Source: Bacteroidales bacterium
GTDB lineage: Bacteria > Bacteroidota > Bacteroidia > Bacteroidales > BM520
Direction: 5' to 3'
DNA: 64,000 bases
Assembly (NCBI GenBank): GCA_016285515.1
Contig: JAEEQW010000002.1
Span: 62,001 to 126,000, forward strand
In this document: one piece after another, positions 26,362 through 36,582 of the stretch
How positions within the stretch are numbered: the stretch's first letter is position 1
How the letters are laid out: every line of letters starts with the position of its first letter
Program-made: the position numbers and the translations under genes
Notes under the pieces: model-generated
Told to the model about the DNA's origin: nothing
Databases searched by the model: none
The model's input: only the letters and a program-made list of their open reading frames with translations

Positions 26362-27804
26362 ATGCAGAATTCATATTTCAACCTTATAGAGCAGACATAT
26401 TATTTTCCTCAGGAAGGCTTTGATCTGCGCGGTGAATACCTCACTTTCCACGGAATATCACTGCAATATCTCATCAACAAATACGGAACGCCGTTCAGGC
26501 TGGTTTATCTTCCAAAAATTGGTGATCAGATAAAAAAAGCCCGCAATCTGTTTAACAGAGCCATCAACTCATTTAACTATTCCGGCCAGTATCAGTTTTG
26601 TTACTGCACAAAATGCTGCCACTTCTACCATGTCGTCAGCGAAGCAGTTAAACATGATGTCAACCTTGAAACATCATCATCCTTCGATATTGACCTCATT
26701 CTCAAACTCTATGTTAAGGGCGAACTGAACAAAAACAGGATAATAGTCCATAACGGTTACAAGTCGGAAGAATACCTGTCAAAGATTTTGCGTCTGCAAA
26801 AACTCGGCTTCTCAAATTCAATCATAGTGCTTGACAGCGAAAGCGAATTGGACACACTGATAAAACATGATCGCAATCAGAAAGTTAAAATAGGCGTTAG
26901 AATGGCTGTTGATGAGGAGCCGCAGTCGGCTTACTATACTTCACGCCTTGGTCTCCCATACCGTGACATCATGCGAGTCTATAACGAAAAAATCAAGCCG
27001 AATCCTAACTTGGAGATGAAAATGCTTCATTTTTTCGTTGATTCAGGAATCAAGGACAGCATATACTACTGGGGGGTCTTCAACAAGGCTGTGTCATTGT
27101 ATGCCGAACTTAAGAAAAACAGCGACACCCTTGAGAATTTTGACATTGGAGGCGGCTTCCCGATACGCAACCATCTTGGTTTCGAATACGATTATGAATA
27201 CATGATTAAGGAAATCGTCAAAAACATCAAGGAAGTCTGCAACAACGAACATGTTGAGGAGCCGAACATCCTGACTGAATTCGGCAAATTCACTGTCGGT
27301 GAAAGTGGTGCCATTATCTTCAAAGTCGTGGAGGTAAAGCAGCAGAACGACAATGAGACATGGTATATCGTCAACAACAGCCTGATGAACACAATACCTG
27401 ATGCGTGGAGTCTCAACGAGAAGTTCATTCTTCTGCCAATCAACAAATGGTACAACAAGCACAAGAGAATCAACATCGGCGGAATCAGCTGTGACCACTC
27501 CGACTACTACAACACTGAAGACTTCAACCAGCAGCTGCTGCTTCCTGACTACAAACTCTCCGACCCTGAACCGTTGTACATTGGTTTCTTCCATACAGGC
27601 GCATATCAGGATTCACTGAGCGGTTACGGCGGAATAAAACACTGTCTGATTCCTTCTCCAAAACATGTCATCATCGATCGTGACGAAAAAGGTAATTTCT
27701 TCGATTACGAGTTCCGCCACGAGCAGACCGTTGATGAAATGCTCAGCATTCTCGGTTACGAAAGAGGTGAGGAAGAGGAAGTGGAGGAAGAAGGAGAAAT
27801 CTAA
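26362..27804 (+). CDS. PLP-dependent (fold III) decarboxylase, arginine decarboxylase-like
   Basis: CYCTKCCHFYHVV, FDIGGGFPIRN, HTGAYQDSLSGYGGIKHCLIP motifs of alanine-racemase-fold decarboxylases. Confidence 0.82.
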   Translation: MQNSYFNLIEQTYYFPQEGFDLRGEYLTFHGISLQYLINKYGTPFRLVYLPKIGDQIKKARNLFNRAINSFNYSGQYQFCYCTKCCHFYHVVSEAVKHDVNLETSSSFDIDLILKLYVKGELNKNRIIVHNGYKSEEYLSKILRLQKLGFSNSIIVLDSESELDTLIKHDRNQKVKIGVRMAVDEEPQSAYYTSRLGLPYRDIMRVYNEKIKPNPNLEMKMLHFFVDSGIKDSIYYWGVFNKAVSLYAELKKNSDTLENFDIGGGFPIRNHLGFEYDYEYMIKEIVKNIKEVCNNEHVEEPNILTEFGKFTVGESGAIIFKVVEVKQQNDNETWYIVNNSLMNTIPDAWSLNEKFILLPINKWYNKHKRINIGGISCDHSDYYNTEDFNQQLLLPDYKLSDPEPLYIGFFHTGAYQDSLSGYGGIKHCLIPSPKHVIIDRDEKGNFFDYEFRHEQTVDEMLSILGYERGEEEEVEEEGEI

Positions 27805-27820
27805 ACCAACAATCAGCAAA

Positions 27821-28492
27821 ATGAGAACTGAAAGACTTATTGCTCCATCGCTGCTGTCAGCTGACTTCGGTCATCTTGCCGATGCCATACAATCAGTGGA
27901 CAATGCCGACTGGCTGCACATTGATGTCATGGACGGCATGTTTGTCCCGAACATCTCATACGGTCAGCCTATTCTGAAATGCATACGCAAAACCACCGAC
28001 AAACCGCTTGACGTACATCTGATGATAATGCAGCCGGAGCGGTACATTGAATCTTTCAAGGAAGCCGGTGCTGACATCCTGACTGTTCATTATGAAGCAT
28101 GTACGCATCTCAACCGCACCATTCACGCCATCCGTGAAACAGGTATGAAATCCGGAGTCGCACTCAATCCAGCCACACCGATACATCTTCTTGAAGACAT
28201 CATCACTGATATTGACATGGTGCTGATAATGTCGGTGAATCCGGGATTCGGCGGTCAGAAGTTCATCGAGAACACATACCGCAAGATAAGTCAGCTCAAG
28301 GACATGATGATAAGGCGCAACGCAATGTGTCACATAGAAATTGACGGTGGCGTCAACACCGGAAACGCCTCTCGGCTCTTCGATGCTGGTGCCACCGTAT
28401 TAGTCGCTGGAAATGCAGTTTTCAAATCAGCTGTTCCCGCTTCAACAATTGATGAATTACGTTCAGAAAAGCCTGTCGAATTCATCGCATAA
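27821..28492 (+). CDS. rpe: Ribulose-phosphate 3-epimerase
   Basis: IAPSLLSADFGHL; WLHIDVMDGMFVPNIS; MSVNPGFGGQKFIE; EIDGGVNTGNA. Start at 27821, not 27665. Confidence 0.96.
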   Translation: MRTERLIAPSLLSADFGHLADAIQSVDNADWLHIDVMDGMFVPNISYGQPILKCIRKTTDKPLDVHLMIMQPERYIESFKEAGADILTVHYEACTHLNRTIHAIRETGMKSGVALNPATPIHLLEDIITDIDMVLIMSVNPGFGGQKFIENTYRKISQLKDMMIRRNAMCHIEIDGGVNTGNASRLFDAGATVLVAGNAVFKSAVPASTIDELRSEKPVEFIA

Positions 28493-28501
28493 TGCAACGT
28501 T

Positions 28502-29278
28502 TTACGCTGCATAAATAATCTTAAGGAACTTCTCCAAATCCAAGGCAGCTCCGCCAATCAAGCCGCCGTCAACGTCAGGGCAGGCGAACAGTTCAGCCGC
28601 ATTCTTGTCATTGCAGCTGCCACCATAAAGCAGATATGAATCTTCAGCAATGTCCTTGGAATATCTATCCTTTATCAGACCTCTGATGAATGCCAGCATT
28701 TCCTCTGCCTGCTCTGTTGTAGCAGTCTTACCGGTACCTATAGCCCAAACAGGTTCGTAAGCAATGATTACATTGCTGAACTCGGATTCTTTGAGTTTGA
28801 ATACAACTTCCTCGAGCTGCTTTCTGATGACATCGAAATGGATACCCTTCTCCCTTTCTTCAAGAGATTCACCACAACAGAATATCGGAACAAGCTCATT
28901 GTCAAGGGCAAGGTTGACTTTTGCAAACAGTTGTTCAGAACTTTCCTTGAAATATTTGCGTCTTTCGGAGTGACCGATGATAACATGGGTTGCACCTATG
29001 GATTCAATCATTCTGGCGCTGACTTCACCTGTATATGCGCCATCTTCAGTAGAGGCACAGTTCTGAGCACCCAGATAGAAATAGTATTCCTCACCATCTT
29101 CATCAGTGGCTGCATCATAAGCGAGGTCAAGGAACAGGAACGGAGGACATACAATGACATCAACACCGTCTCTTTGTGGTTTCTCAGTCAAACGGTCCTT
29201 AAGACCAAACAACAAATCTTCGGCCTCTGCGTAATCCTTATTCATCTTCCAGTTGCCGGCTACAATTTTCTTTCTCAT
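28502..29278 (-). CDS. tpiA: Triosephosphate isomerase
   Basis: KIVAGNWKMNKD; VIIGHSERRKYF; IAYEPVWAIGTGKTAT; YGGSCNDKN. Confidence 0.97.
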   Translation of the reverse strand: MRKKIVAGNWKMNKDYAEAEDLLFGLKDRLTEKPQRDGVDVIVCPPFLFLDLAYDAATDEDGEEYYFYLGAQNCASTEDGAYTGEVSARMIESIGATHVIIGHSERRKYFKESSEQLFAKVNLALDNELVPIFCCGESLEEREKGIHFDVIRKQLEEVVFKLKESEFSNVIIAYEPVWAIGTGKTATTEQAEEMLAFIRGLIKDRYSKDIAEDSYLLYGGSCNDKNAAELFACPDVDGGLIGGAALDLEKFLKIIYAA

Positions 29279-29310
29279 TTTGATTAATTTTTAAATTTAT
29301 AGATTTTTTT

Positions 29311-30393
29311 TTACTCGTATAATTTCACTTTTGGGTCAACCACGGCATATAATATGTCGGATAGTATGTTTAAAATCACCAATATCATGGAAATGAACAC
29401 GATACAGCCCATCAACACTGGCATATCGTATTTTTCGAGAGCGTCAACTATCAGCGTTCCCATCCCCTTCCAGTCGAAGACATATTCAACGAACACGGTG
29501 CCGGCAAGAAGTGATGCCAGCCATCCGGTTGAAGAGGTAATCACAGGGTTGAGGGAATTTTTCAGCGCATGACGGAAAATCACCCTGTTTCGGGTAAGTC
29601 CCTTCGCTTTTGCTGTAACTATGTAATCCATCGAAAGCACATCAAGCATTGAAGAGCGCGTAAGTTCTGTTATCACCGCTAACGGCCTTATACTTAACGT
29701 TATAACAGGAAGCACCATATTGGCAAGGACTAATTTCTCACCACCACCGTAATCGTCAATTTCAAACAGGCTGCCCGTCATATTGAGTCCTGTGATATCA
29801 CCGAGCAGAAATGCCAACAACCAAGAAATCAATATTGCGAAAAAAAAGGATGGAAGCGACATTCCCAACATCGAACCCACAAGAAGCCCTCTGTCAACGA
29901 CAGTATCCTTGAAAATAGCCGAAGATATGCCAAACAGTATTCCCAACATTACAGCAAAAAACATTGAAATTAAAGCTATTACAAGAGTTTTGGGAAACGC
30001 CTGCGAAATCATCTCCGTCACAGGACGTTGTGTCTGATAAGACCTTTTAAGATATGGTATCTTCAAAATTACCGAACGTGAATGAAACGGTATAAGTGTA
30101 AGATATGACGTGTATTTCGTGTCATCCAAATAGAAAAAATTGTCGGCATCAGTAGTGTTATAAATGGATATTGGTGACATATCGTTCACATAACCAAGCA
30201 GTTGAATCATCTTGGGCTGATTAAGTCCCAATTCCTTTCTGATAGTTTCAGTTGTACTTATATCGGTACGTTCACCCATAAGCATTTTCGTGGCATCGCC
30301 CGGAAGTATCTGAAACAGGGCAAACACCACAAGGCACACGCCAAGCATTACCAAAATACCATACCAAATTCTATTTAGAATGAAATTAATCAC
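29311..30393 (-). CDS. ABC transporter permease (dipeptide/oligopeptide DppB/OppB-like)
   Basis: N-terminal YGILVMLGVCLVVFALFQILPGDA; EAA loop DYIVTAKAKGLTRNRVIFRHALKNSLNPVIT. Confidence 0.9.
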   Translation of the reverse strand: MINFILNRIWYGILVMLGVCLVVFALFQILPGDATKMLMGERTDISTTETIRKELGLNQPKMIQLLGYVNDMSPISIYNTTDADNFFYLDDTKYTSYLTLIPFHSRSVILKIPYLKRSYQTQRPVTEMISQAFPKTLVIALISMFFAVMLGILFGISSAIFKDTVVDRGLLVGSMLGMSLPSFFFAILISWLLAFLLGDITGLNMTGSLFEIDDYGGGEKLVLANMVLPVITLSIRPLAVITELTRSSMLDVLSMDYIVTAKAKGLTRNRVIFRHALKNSLNPVITSSTGWLASLLAGTVFVEYVFDWKGMGTLIVDALEKYDMPVLMGCIVFISMILVILNILSDILYAVVDPKVKLYE

Positions 30394-30410
30394 AATTGTC
30401 TGTCTGTCAA

Positions 30411-31697
30411 CTAATTAAATAATTCATCCAACTCTTCTGAATCAGGCAGGTTATTGCGACTCCATTTCTTAAGCACATAGCCGTTTTTCATTGCCAAAAC
30501 GCCTGGATTGGAACGTATCATTGACTTCAGTTCAGTGTCGTCGGCATTATAGAACATAACGTCAAGATCATTTTCCTCTGCAAACTTTTCTATTTCCTCC
30601 CACTCGGAGGATGTTATGAATTCAACATCGTAATTGTGTGAATCACAGTATGATATTATATCCTTTATTTCATCGAAATGTTTCATCTTAATATCACTGA
30701 GAGCATAGGAAACTATGAAGATATGCGGGTTAGGGTTCGCCAGAATATTGGCAGTGACATTCGAGCCGCTTTCATCAAACAGCATTACATTGTGCGTATA
30801 TACATTCTTGTCAATAGTACGGGTGTTGACGTAATTCCAATGCGACATCCAAACGGAATCACCATAAGGAATATCTTTCGAAAGCATAGAAACAATTTCT
30901 CCGGTACTGTCGTTTGAATAATCCACCCAATATTCAATCGGCAGCGGGTCATCGAGAGTCATCTTCTTGCCGACTTTCCAGTCACGGAAATCCACGACAG
31001 GCAGATAAACAAGACAATAAATCTGGAACCCTATTATCAGCAACGACACAACAATAATCGAACCGATTTCAGTTCCGGAATAGACGAATGGTTTCATACG
31101 ACTGTAAGTGAACCACACAATCACAAGAGCCAAATCTATTGTAAGGTTTTTATAGAAGGTCTGCCAGTTGGACAATTTCACAGCTTCTCCGAAGCAGCCG
31201 CAGTCAGGCACCATGTTGTTTATGGCATCGTTAAGCGTCAACAAAGTAAAGCCCGCCATCATGATTGTAGCAATAGGAATTGCAATCTTATGCTTGATGT
31301 CGAAAAACAGCATAAAACCAGTCACAAATTCCAAAGCCGAAGCCAATATGACGAGTACAAGGGAGATCGGCTCAAGCCACATAAGATGGTATGCTTCGAG
31401 ATAGTCGATGAACTTGTATTGGAACCCTATCGGATCCACGGCCTTCACAAAGCCGGAAAACAGGAACAAAGCTCCCACAAGAGTTCTGAAGACTCCACCT
31501 AACTGACGCGGTATCTTTGTATTACATACTAATATCAAAATCAATATCAACGCATAAACTCCGAGAAAAATAAGGGAGAAATCCTTTATGAAAAATATTG
31601 CAACTGCTGTGCCCATCACAAGCAGAAACAAAATTACAGACATAAAAACCGGTAAATCCCTCTTACTCGCTGTCCTTGATGAATTATATCGTTCCAT
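30411..31697 (-). CDS. DoxX-like membrane protein with periplasmic thioredoxin-like tail (BT_3928-type)
   Basis: GALFLFSGFVKAVDPIGFQYKFIDYLEAYHL; NNMVPDCGCFGEAVKLSNWQTFYKNL. Confidence 0.85.
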   Translation of the reverse strand: MERYNSSRTASKRDLPVFMSVILFLLVMGTAVAIFFIKDFSLIFLGVYALILILILVCNTKIPRQLGGVFRTLVGALFLFSGFVKAVDPIGFQYKFIDYLEAYHLMWLEPISLVLVILASALEFVTGFMLFFDIKHKIAIPIATIMMAGFTLLTLNDAINNMVPDCGCFGEAVKLSNWQTFYKNLTIDLALVIVWFTYSRMKPFVYSGTEIGSIIVVSLLIIGFQIYCLVYLPVVDFRDWKVGKKMTLDDPLPIEYWVDYSNDSTGEIVSMLSKDIPYGDSVWMSHWNYVNTRTIDKNVYTHNVMLFDESGSNVTANILANPNPHIFIVSYALSDIKMKHFDEIKDIISYCDSHNYDVEFITSSEWEEIEKFAEENDLDVMFYNADDTELKSMIRSNPGVLAMKNGYVLKKWSRNNLPDSEELDELFN

Positions 31698-31704
31698 ATC
31701 AAAC

Positions 31705-32262
31705 TTATTTATTTAAACCCTTTTCAAATATCTGTATTAACGCGAAAACTGCGTAATTAATTATGTCATAATAGTTGGCTGCAAGGCCTTCCGACACGGA
31801 AGTTTTGCCCCCGTTATCCTCTATCTGCTTGACTCTCAGCAATTTCATGAGAATTATATCATCAATTGAGCTGATACGCATATTTCTCCATGCCTCACCA
31901 TAGTCATGATTTTTATTCATCATAAGGTCTTTCGACTGTCTGACATACTTGTCATATTCTGCCACGAGGTCGTCAAAATTATGGTCAATGGTTTCGGTAG
32001 TGCCTTTTTCCAATTGAATCAGAGCCATCACCGAATAATTCACAATTCCAATAAACTCATTTGTGATGCTGTCACTTATTTTTTGTTCGCCGACCATCTG
32101 TATATTCCTGATTCTATTGGCTTTGATATATATTTGGTCTGTGAGAGAAGATGTTCTCAAAATTCTCCATGCAGCGCCATAATCCTTCATTTTAGCACAA
32201 AACAGCGACTTGCATTGTTCAATTACAGCATCAAATTCTTTCGAAGTGTTGTTCATTTCCAT
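31705..32262 (-). CDS. DUF1599 domain-containing protein
   Basis: Internal duplication: KMKDYGAAWRILRTSSLTDQIYIKANRIR and KNHDYGEAWRNMRISSIDDIILMKLLRVK. Confidence 0.9.
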   Translation of the reverse strand: MEMNNTSKEFDAVIEQCKSLFCAKMKDYGAAWRILRTSSLTDQIYIKANRIRNIQMVGEQKISDSITNEFIGIVNYSVMALIQLEKGTTETIDHNFDDLVAEYDKYVRQSKDLMMNKNHDYGEAWRNMRISSIDDIILMKLLRVKQIEDNGGKTSVSEGLAANYYDIINYAVFALIQIFEKGLNK

Positions 32263-32530
32263 GCAGTTTTTGAAACAACAAAGATAGTCATTTTTTTGCT
32301 AATTACACCATTGTTGATTTACATTCTCGAAGGCTCCGAGCATATTAATGTCAGGGGCAAAAAGTCCGATATCGCTAATTCACTGATTGTTTTTGACATA
32401 CGAAACAATCATCTCCACAAAAAACTGCGGATTGGTTTCAATGATTATTCAATGCAGTAACAATATAATAACAGATATTGCGTTAGATAGATACAGTTTT
32501 CAATTAGTAAAAAAGTCGCAATAAAGATAT

Positions 32531-33337
32531 ATGATTATGGCAGATAACAACTACGTTAAAATAATGGGCATAATGAATGTGACTCCGGATTCATTCTATG
32601 CCGGGAGTCGGTTTCAGTCGGAATATGACATATTGCATCAGGCAGAGAAAATGCTTGAAGAAGGTGCTGACATCATTGACATAGGCGGAGTTTCAACACG
32701 CCCTGGCAGTGAGTATGTTTCAGAAAACGAAGAATATCAGAGAGTTATACCTGCAATAAAAATATTGAGACAGACTTTCGGTGATAATATAATCATGTCG
32801 CTCGACACTTTCCGGCCATGGATAGCAAAGGCAGGATGTGACGAGGGATGCGCCATAATAAACGACATATCGGGAGGATGCGAAGAGATGTATGAAGTGG
32901 CTGCAAAATACGATGTGAACTATATCCTGATGCATTTCATCGGAAAAGAAGGCAAGATGGAAGAGAATCACGTCTATCATGACATGATGCAAGAAATCAT
33001 GGATTATTTCAATGAAAGGATTTCATTGCTGAAAAGCTGTGGCGTGGAGAAAATAATAATCGATCCGGGCTTCGGTTTCAGCAAGACGGTGGAAGAGAAT
33101 CATCATCTTCTTGACAATCTTTCGGATTTGAAGGCATTAGGCTACCCCATTTTGGTCGGATTATCACGTAAATCAATGTTATACAAGCCTTTAGGCATTA
33201 CCCCTGAAGAAGCCTTGGAAGCCACAATCCAGGCCAATCTCACTGCCGTGCAAAACGGCGCCGACATACTGCGGGTGCATGATGTTGCCGAGCACCGAAA
33301 GGCTATTACTTTATTGAGCCAGGAAAAAACTCGTTAA
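32531..33337 (+). CDS. folP: Dihydropteroate synthase
   Basis: IMGIMNVTPDSFYAGSR; DIIDIGGVSTRPGSEYV; IIIDPGFGFSKTVEEN. Confidence 0.96.
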   Translation: MIMADNNYVKIMGIMNVTPDSFYAGSRFQSEYDILHQAEKMLEEGADIIDIGGVSTRPGSEYVSENEEYQRVIPAIKILRQTFGDNIIMSLDTFRPWIAKAGCDEGCAIINDISGGCEEMYEVAAKYDVNYILMHFIGKEGKMEENHVYHDMMQEIMDYFNERISLLKSCGVEKIIIDPGFGFSKTVEENHHLLDNLSDLKALGYPILVGLSRKSMLYKPLGITPEEALEATIQANLTAVQNGADILRVHDVAEHRKAITLLSQEKTR

Positions 33338-34091
33338 TCTTCCTGTCGAAGAATTCACGTGTCACATCATTGATCACCTGACCGTCATAGGCTATAGAAA
33401 CAGTACCACGCTGTTCTGACACGACTATTGCCACCGCATCGGTCTGTTCCGTCACACCAATTGCGGCCCTGTGTCGCAGTCCATATTCCACAGGAAGCTT
33501 CATATTGTCAGACACGGGCAGTATGCAACCTGCTGCAACTATTCGGTCATCTGTGATTATCACCGCACCATCGTGCAGAGGGGAATTCTTAAAGAACAGA
33601 TTCCCGAGAAGTCTCTCGGAAATCTCAGCATCGACATATTCTCCCGACTTCAGTATCTCCCCGAGGTTATTCTGCCGCGTCAGCAAAATGATGGCTCCTG
33701 TTCTGTCTTCGGCAAACTGGAAAACAGTATTCGCTATTGGCACATAAATGCCTTTGTCCTCATTTTTTGTATTTTTTTTGAAAATGAGTTTAAAAAACCT
33801 GTTATTATGCAACGACCTGCCCATAGTATTAAGAAATTTCCTTATCTCAGGCTGGAACAAGACAATCAGAGCGATAAAACCTACTGAGAACACGGCATCA
33901 AAAAGAGACGAAAGCATCTTCATATTCAGTTCTGAGACAACGATTCGCAGCAAAACAACTGCTATTATGCCTATCAGAAGGTTGATTGCCGTGGTTCCTT
34001 CCAGCATTTTGAACAGCCAGTACAGAAGAAAGGCTATCAAAACGATATCAATGATATCGTACAGGTTAATAACTATGAAGCCGAGCAACAT
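33306..34091 (-). CDS. cdaA: Diadenylate cyclase (CdaA/DisA_N)
   Basis: TM N-terminus; NSPLHDGAVIITDDRIVAAGCILPVS; GLRHRAAIGVTEQTDAVAIVVSEQRGTVS. Confidence 0.95.
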   Translation of the reverse strand: MLLGFIVINLYDIIDIVLIAFLLYWLFKMLEGTTAINLLIGIIAVVLLRIVVSELNMKMLSSLFDAVFSVGFIALIVLFQPEIRKFLNTMGRSLHNNRFFKLIFKKNTKNEDKGIYVPIANTVFQFAEDRTGAIILLTRQNNLGEILKSGEYVDAEISERLLGNLFFKNSPLHDGAVIITDDRIVAAGCILPVSDNMKLPVEYGLRHRAAIGVTEQTDAVAIVVSEQRGTVSIAYDGQVINDVTREFFDRKINEFFPGSIK

Positions 34092-34104
34092 AACTTAAAC
34101 TTGA

Positions 34105-34674
34105 CTATTTCCCCTTTCCAAAAATCATTTTGTAGGAATGCTCAACCTTTCCGGAGAGAATCTCGTTCAATTTTTTCTTGATGAGCAGCTTATTTATGCT
34201 GCTAAGACGGTCTGTGAAAACTTTGCCTTCAAGATGATCATATTCATGCTGTATGACGCGGGCACAGATACCATCGAACCACTCGTCATGCTCGTTAAAA
34301 TCAACATCCTGATATTTCAGATGGACACGTTTTTTTCTTGCCACATCCTCATGGATTCCGGGAACACTGAGGCAGCCTTCATTGAAGAACCAGCTCTCAC
34401 CGTCTTCTTCTATGATCTGAGGATTGACAAACGCTCTTTTGAAGCCTTCACCTTCAGGATACTTTTCCTTGAAATCATCGGCATCAACAACAAACACGCG
34501 TATCGACAGATTAATCTGCGGAGCAGCAAGCCCCACGCCCTCAGAATGATACATAGTCTCAAACATATCTTCGACAAGTTGTTTCAGTTCCGGATAATCC
34601 GGAGAAATTTCAGCGGCCTTTTTCTTCAAAATCGGATGACCGTAGGCAACAATTGGATATATCATTTTGGTCAA
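34105..34674 (-). CDS. def: Peptide deformylase
   Basis: EGVGLAAPQINLS; NEGCLSVPGIHEDV; VIQHEYDHLEGKVF. Confidence 0.97.
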   Translation of the reverse strand: MTKMIYPIVAYGHPILKKKAAEISPDYPELKQLVEDMFETMYHSEGVGLAAPQINLSIRVFVVDADDFKEKYPEGEGFKRAFVNPQIIEEDGESWFFNEGCLSVPGIHEDVARKKRVHLKYQDVDFNEHDEWFDGICARVIQHEYDHLEGKVFTDRLSSINKLLIKKKLNEILSGKVEHSYKMIFGKGK

Positions 34675-34678
34675 TTAT

Positions 34679-35110
34679 TTAACTCCTGTCCTTGTAAAAT
34701 TGAGGATTTTCCATGAAAGACTGCAAAATGATGGTTGCACTGACTCTGTCAACGAGAGCCTTGTCCTGACGTTTTGTCTTTTTTGCTCCCGACATCAGGA
34801 TTGCATCATGTGCCAGAACAGAGGTAAATCTCTCATCCACCCTATAGACAGGAATATTAGGATACAATTTCTTTAATTTTTTCACAAACGGTTCGATATA
34901 CTGCGATGATTCGGACGGTCTTCCAGCCATATCCACAGGAAGTCCTACAACAAAACACTCAACCTCATTTTCGGCAAGATAGCCATTAATGAAGTCGAAT
35001 ATCTGGTGGGCAGGAACGGTTGTAAGTGCATTGGCAATAATCTGTGTTTCATCCGACACCGCAATGCCTATACGCTTACGCCCATAATCAATAGCAAACA
35101 ATCTTCCCAT
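34679..35110 (-). CDS. ruvX: Putative pre-16S rRNA nuclease YqgF/RuvX
   Basis: AIDYGRKRIGIAVSDE; VGLPVDMAGRPSE; RVDERFTSVLA. Confidence 0.95.
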   Translation of the reverse strand: MGRLFAIDYGRKRIGIAVSDETQIIANALTTVPAHQIFDFINGYLAENEVECFVVGLPVDMAGRPSESSQYIEPFVKKLKKLYPNIPVYRVDERFTSVLAHDAILMSGAKKTKRQDKALVDRVSATIILQSFMENPQFYKDRS

Positions 35111-35140
35111 ATTTTTTGCAAAGTTAAAAAAAAATTTCCG

Positions 35141-35148
35141 TATTTTTG
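35141..35148 (+). promoter_or_regulatory. -7 box TATTTTTG upstream of dapD
   Basis: 14 nt before ATG at 35162. Confidence 0.45.
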
Positions 35149-35161
35149 TAAAAAAATTCAG

Positions 35162-35974
35162 ATGAACAAATTAAAGGAAGGCATTGAGTCTGCATGGGAG
35201 AACCGTGAACTACTTAAATCGCTGGAATACAGAGAGATAATAACAAAATGCATCAACTGTCTCAACGATGGTGTCATGCGTGTTGCGGAACCTGACTCAG
35301 AAGGGAAATGGAAAGTGAACGATTGGTTGAAAAAAGCCATATTGTTGTTTTTTGTCATCTCCGAAAACAAAATGATAAACGCGGGTGACATTTCGTACTA
35401 TGACAAGATTGAGATAAGGCAAGATTTCGAGAAAGCAAACGTCAGGGCAGTGCCGCCTGCATCAGTTCGGCACGGGGCTTATATCGCGCCGAATGTGGTG
35501 CTGATGCCAAGTTTCGTAAACATAGGTGCTTACGTTGATTCAGGCACAATGGTTGACACGTGGGCAACGGTAGGCTCATGCGCACAGATAGGGAAAAATG
35601 TCCATCTCAGCGGAGGCGTTGGCATAGGGGGAGTCCTTGAGCCGATTCAGGCACAGCCTGTCATCGTTGAAGACCACTGCTTTATAGGCTCCAGATGCAT
35701 CATCGTCGAAGGCGTTCACATTCAGCACGATGCCGTACTCGGCGCCAACACTGTCATCACCGCATCAACTCATATCATTGATGTAACCGGAAGCGAGCCA
35801 AAGACTTATAAGGGGGTTGTACCAGCTGGTTCAATAGTGATACCCGGAACTCGCGAAAGGAACTTCCCATCAGGCAAATATATGTTGCCTTGCGCCCTCA
35901 TAATAGGCCACCGCTCCGATACGACAGACAAAAAAATAAGCCTCAACGAAGCATTACGAATAATTGAGAATTAA
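35162..35974 (+). CDS. dapD: 2,3,4,5-tetrahydropyridine-2,6-dicarboxylate N-succinyltransferase
   Basis: Hexapeptide repeats; GTMVDTWATVGSCAQIGKNVHLSGGVGIGGVLEPIQAQPVIVEDHCFIGSR. Start 35162, not 35006. Confidence 0.96.
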   Translation: MNKLKEGIESAWENRELLKSLEYREIITKCINCLNDGVMRVAEPDSEGKWKVNDWLKKAILLFFVISENKMINAGDISYYDKIEIRQDFEKANVRAVPPASVRHGAYIAPNVVLMPSFVNIGAYVDSGTMVDTWATVGSCAQIGKNVHLSGGVGIGGVLEPIQAQPVIVEDHCFIGSRCIIVEGVHIQHDAVLGANTVITASTHIIDVTGSEPKTYKGVVPAGSIVIPGTRERNFPSGKYMLPCALIIGHRSDTTDKKISLNEALRIIEN

Positions 35975-35990
35975 GACTCGGTCGATATAT

Positions 35991-36578
35991 ATGATGAATA
36001 AATACAAGGAAATTTTTGACGAACAAGTTGCAAAAACAGTGGATTTCCTGAAAAACGGAAAGACTATTCTCTACCCAACCGACACTATCTGGGGATTAGG
36101 ATGCGATGCAACAGATGCCAATGCCGTAAATCAGATTTATAAGATCAAGATGAGACCGCCACAAAAAAGCATGATAATCCTTATAGACGTAGTTGACAGA
36201 CTTTTCGACTACGTGACCAACGTCCCACCAATGGCTGTTGACCTTGTGAATATCGTCAGAAAACCGCTATCGGTCATCTATCCCAATGCCAAAAACCTGC
36301 CGAAAAACGTTATTGCCGCTGATGGCTCGATAGCCATCAGAATGGTGAAAACCGATTTCTGCAAGGAAGTCATCAGAATCTTCGGAAAACCTATCGTCTC
36401 AACCTCCGCCAACATAACTGGCAACCCGACCCCGATGCACTTCAGCGAAATAAGCCAGACCATCATCAAAAGCGTGGACTTCGTGGTTGACAAAGCAATG
36501 GAAACAAGCATCGAACCTAAAGCATCAACTATCGCCCGCTTCAAGGAAGACGGCGAATTTGAAATCATAAGAGCATAA
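35991..36578 (+). CDS. tsaC: L-threonylcarbamoyladenylate synthase (TsaC/YrdC family)
   Basis: GKTILYPTDTIWGLGCDATDANAVNQIYKIKMRPPQKSMIILI; KPIVSTSANITGNPTP. Confidence 0.94.
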   Translation: MMNKYKEIFDEQVAKTVDFLKNGKTILYPTDTIWGLGCDATDANAVNQIYKIKMRPPQKSMIILIDVVDRLFDYVTNVPPMAVDLVNIVRKPLSVIYPNAKNLPKNVIAADGSIAIRMVKTDFCKEVIRIFGKPIVSTSANITGNPTPMHFSEISQTIIKSVDFVVDKAMETSIEPKASTIARFKEDGEFEIIRA

Positions 36579-36582
36579 CATT

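Noticed and set aside
27094-27594. Long antisense ORFs such as 27094-27594 and 41568-42080
   Set aside because: Antisense to well-conserved decarboxylase and ileS genes; low-complexity translations.
35006-35161. N-terminal extension of dapD (ORF start 35006) and of rpe (ORF start 27665)
   Set aside because: The extensions overlap upstream genes or promoters; internal ATGs at 35162 and 27821 match the normal protein starts.
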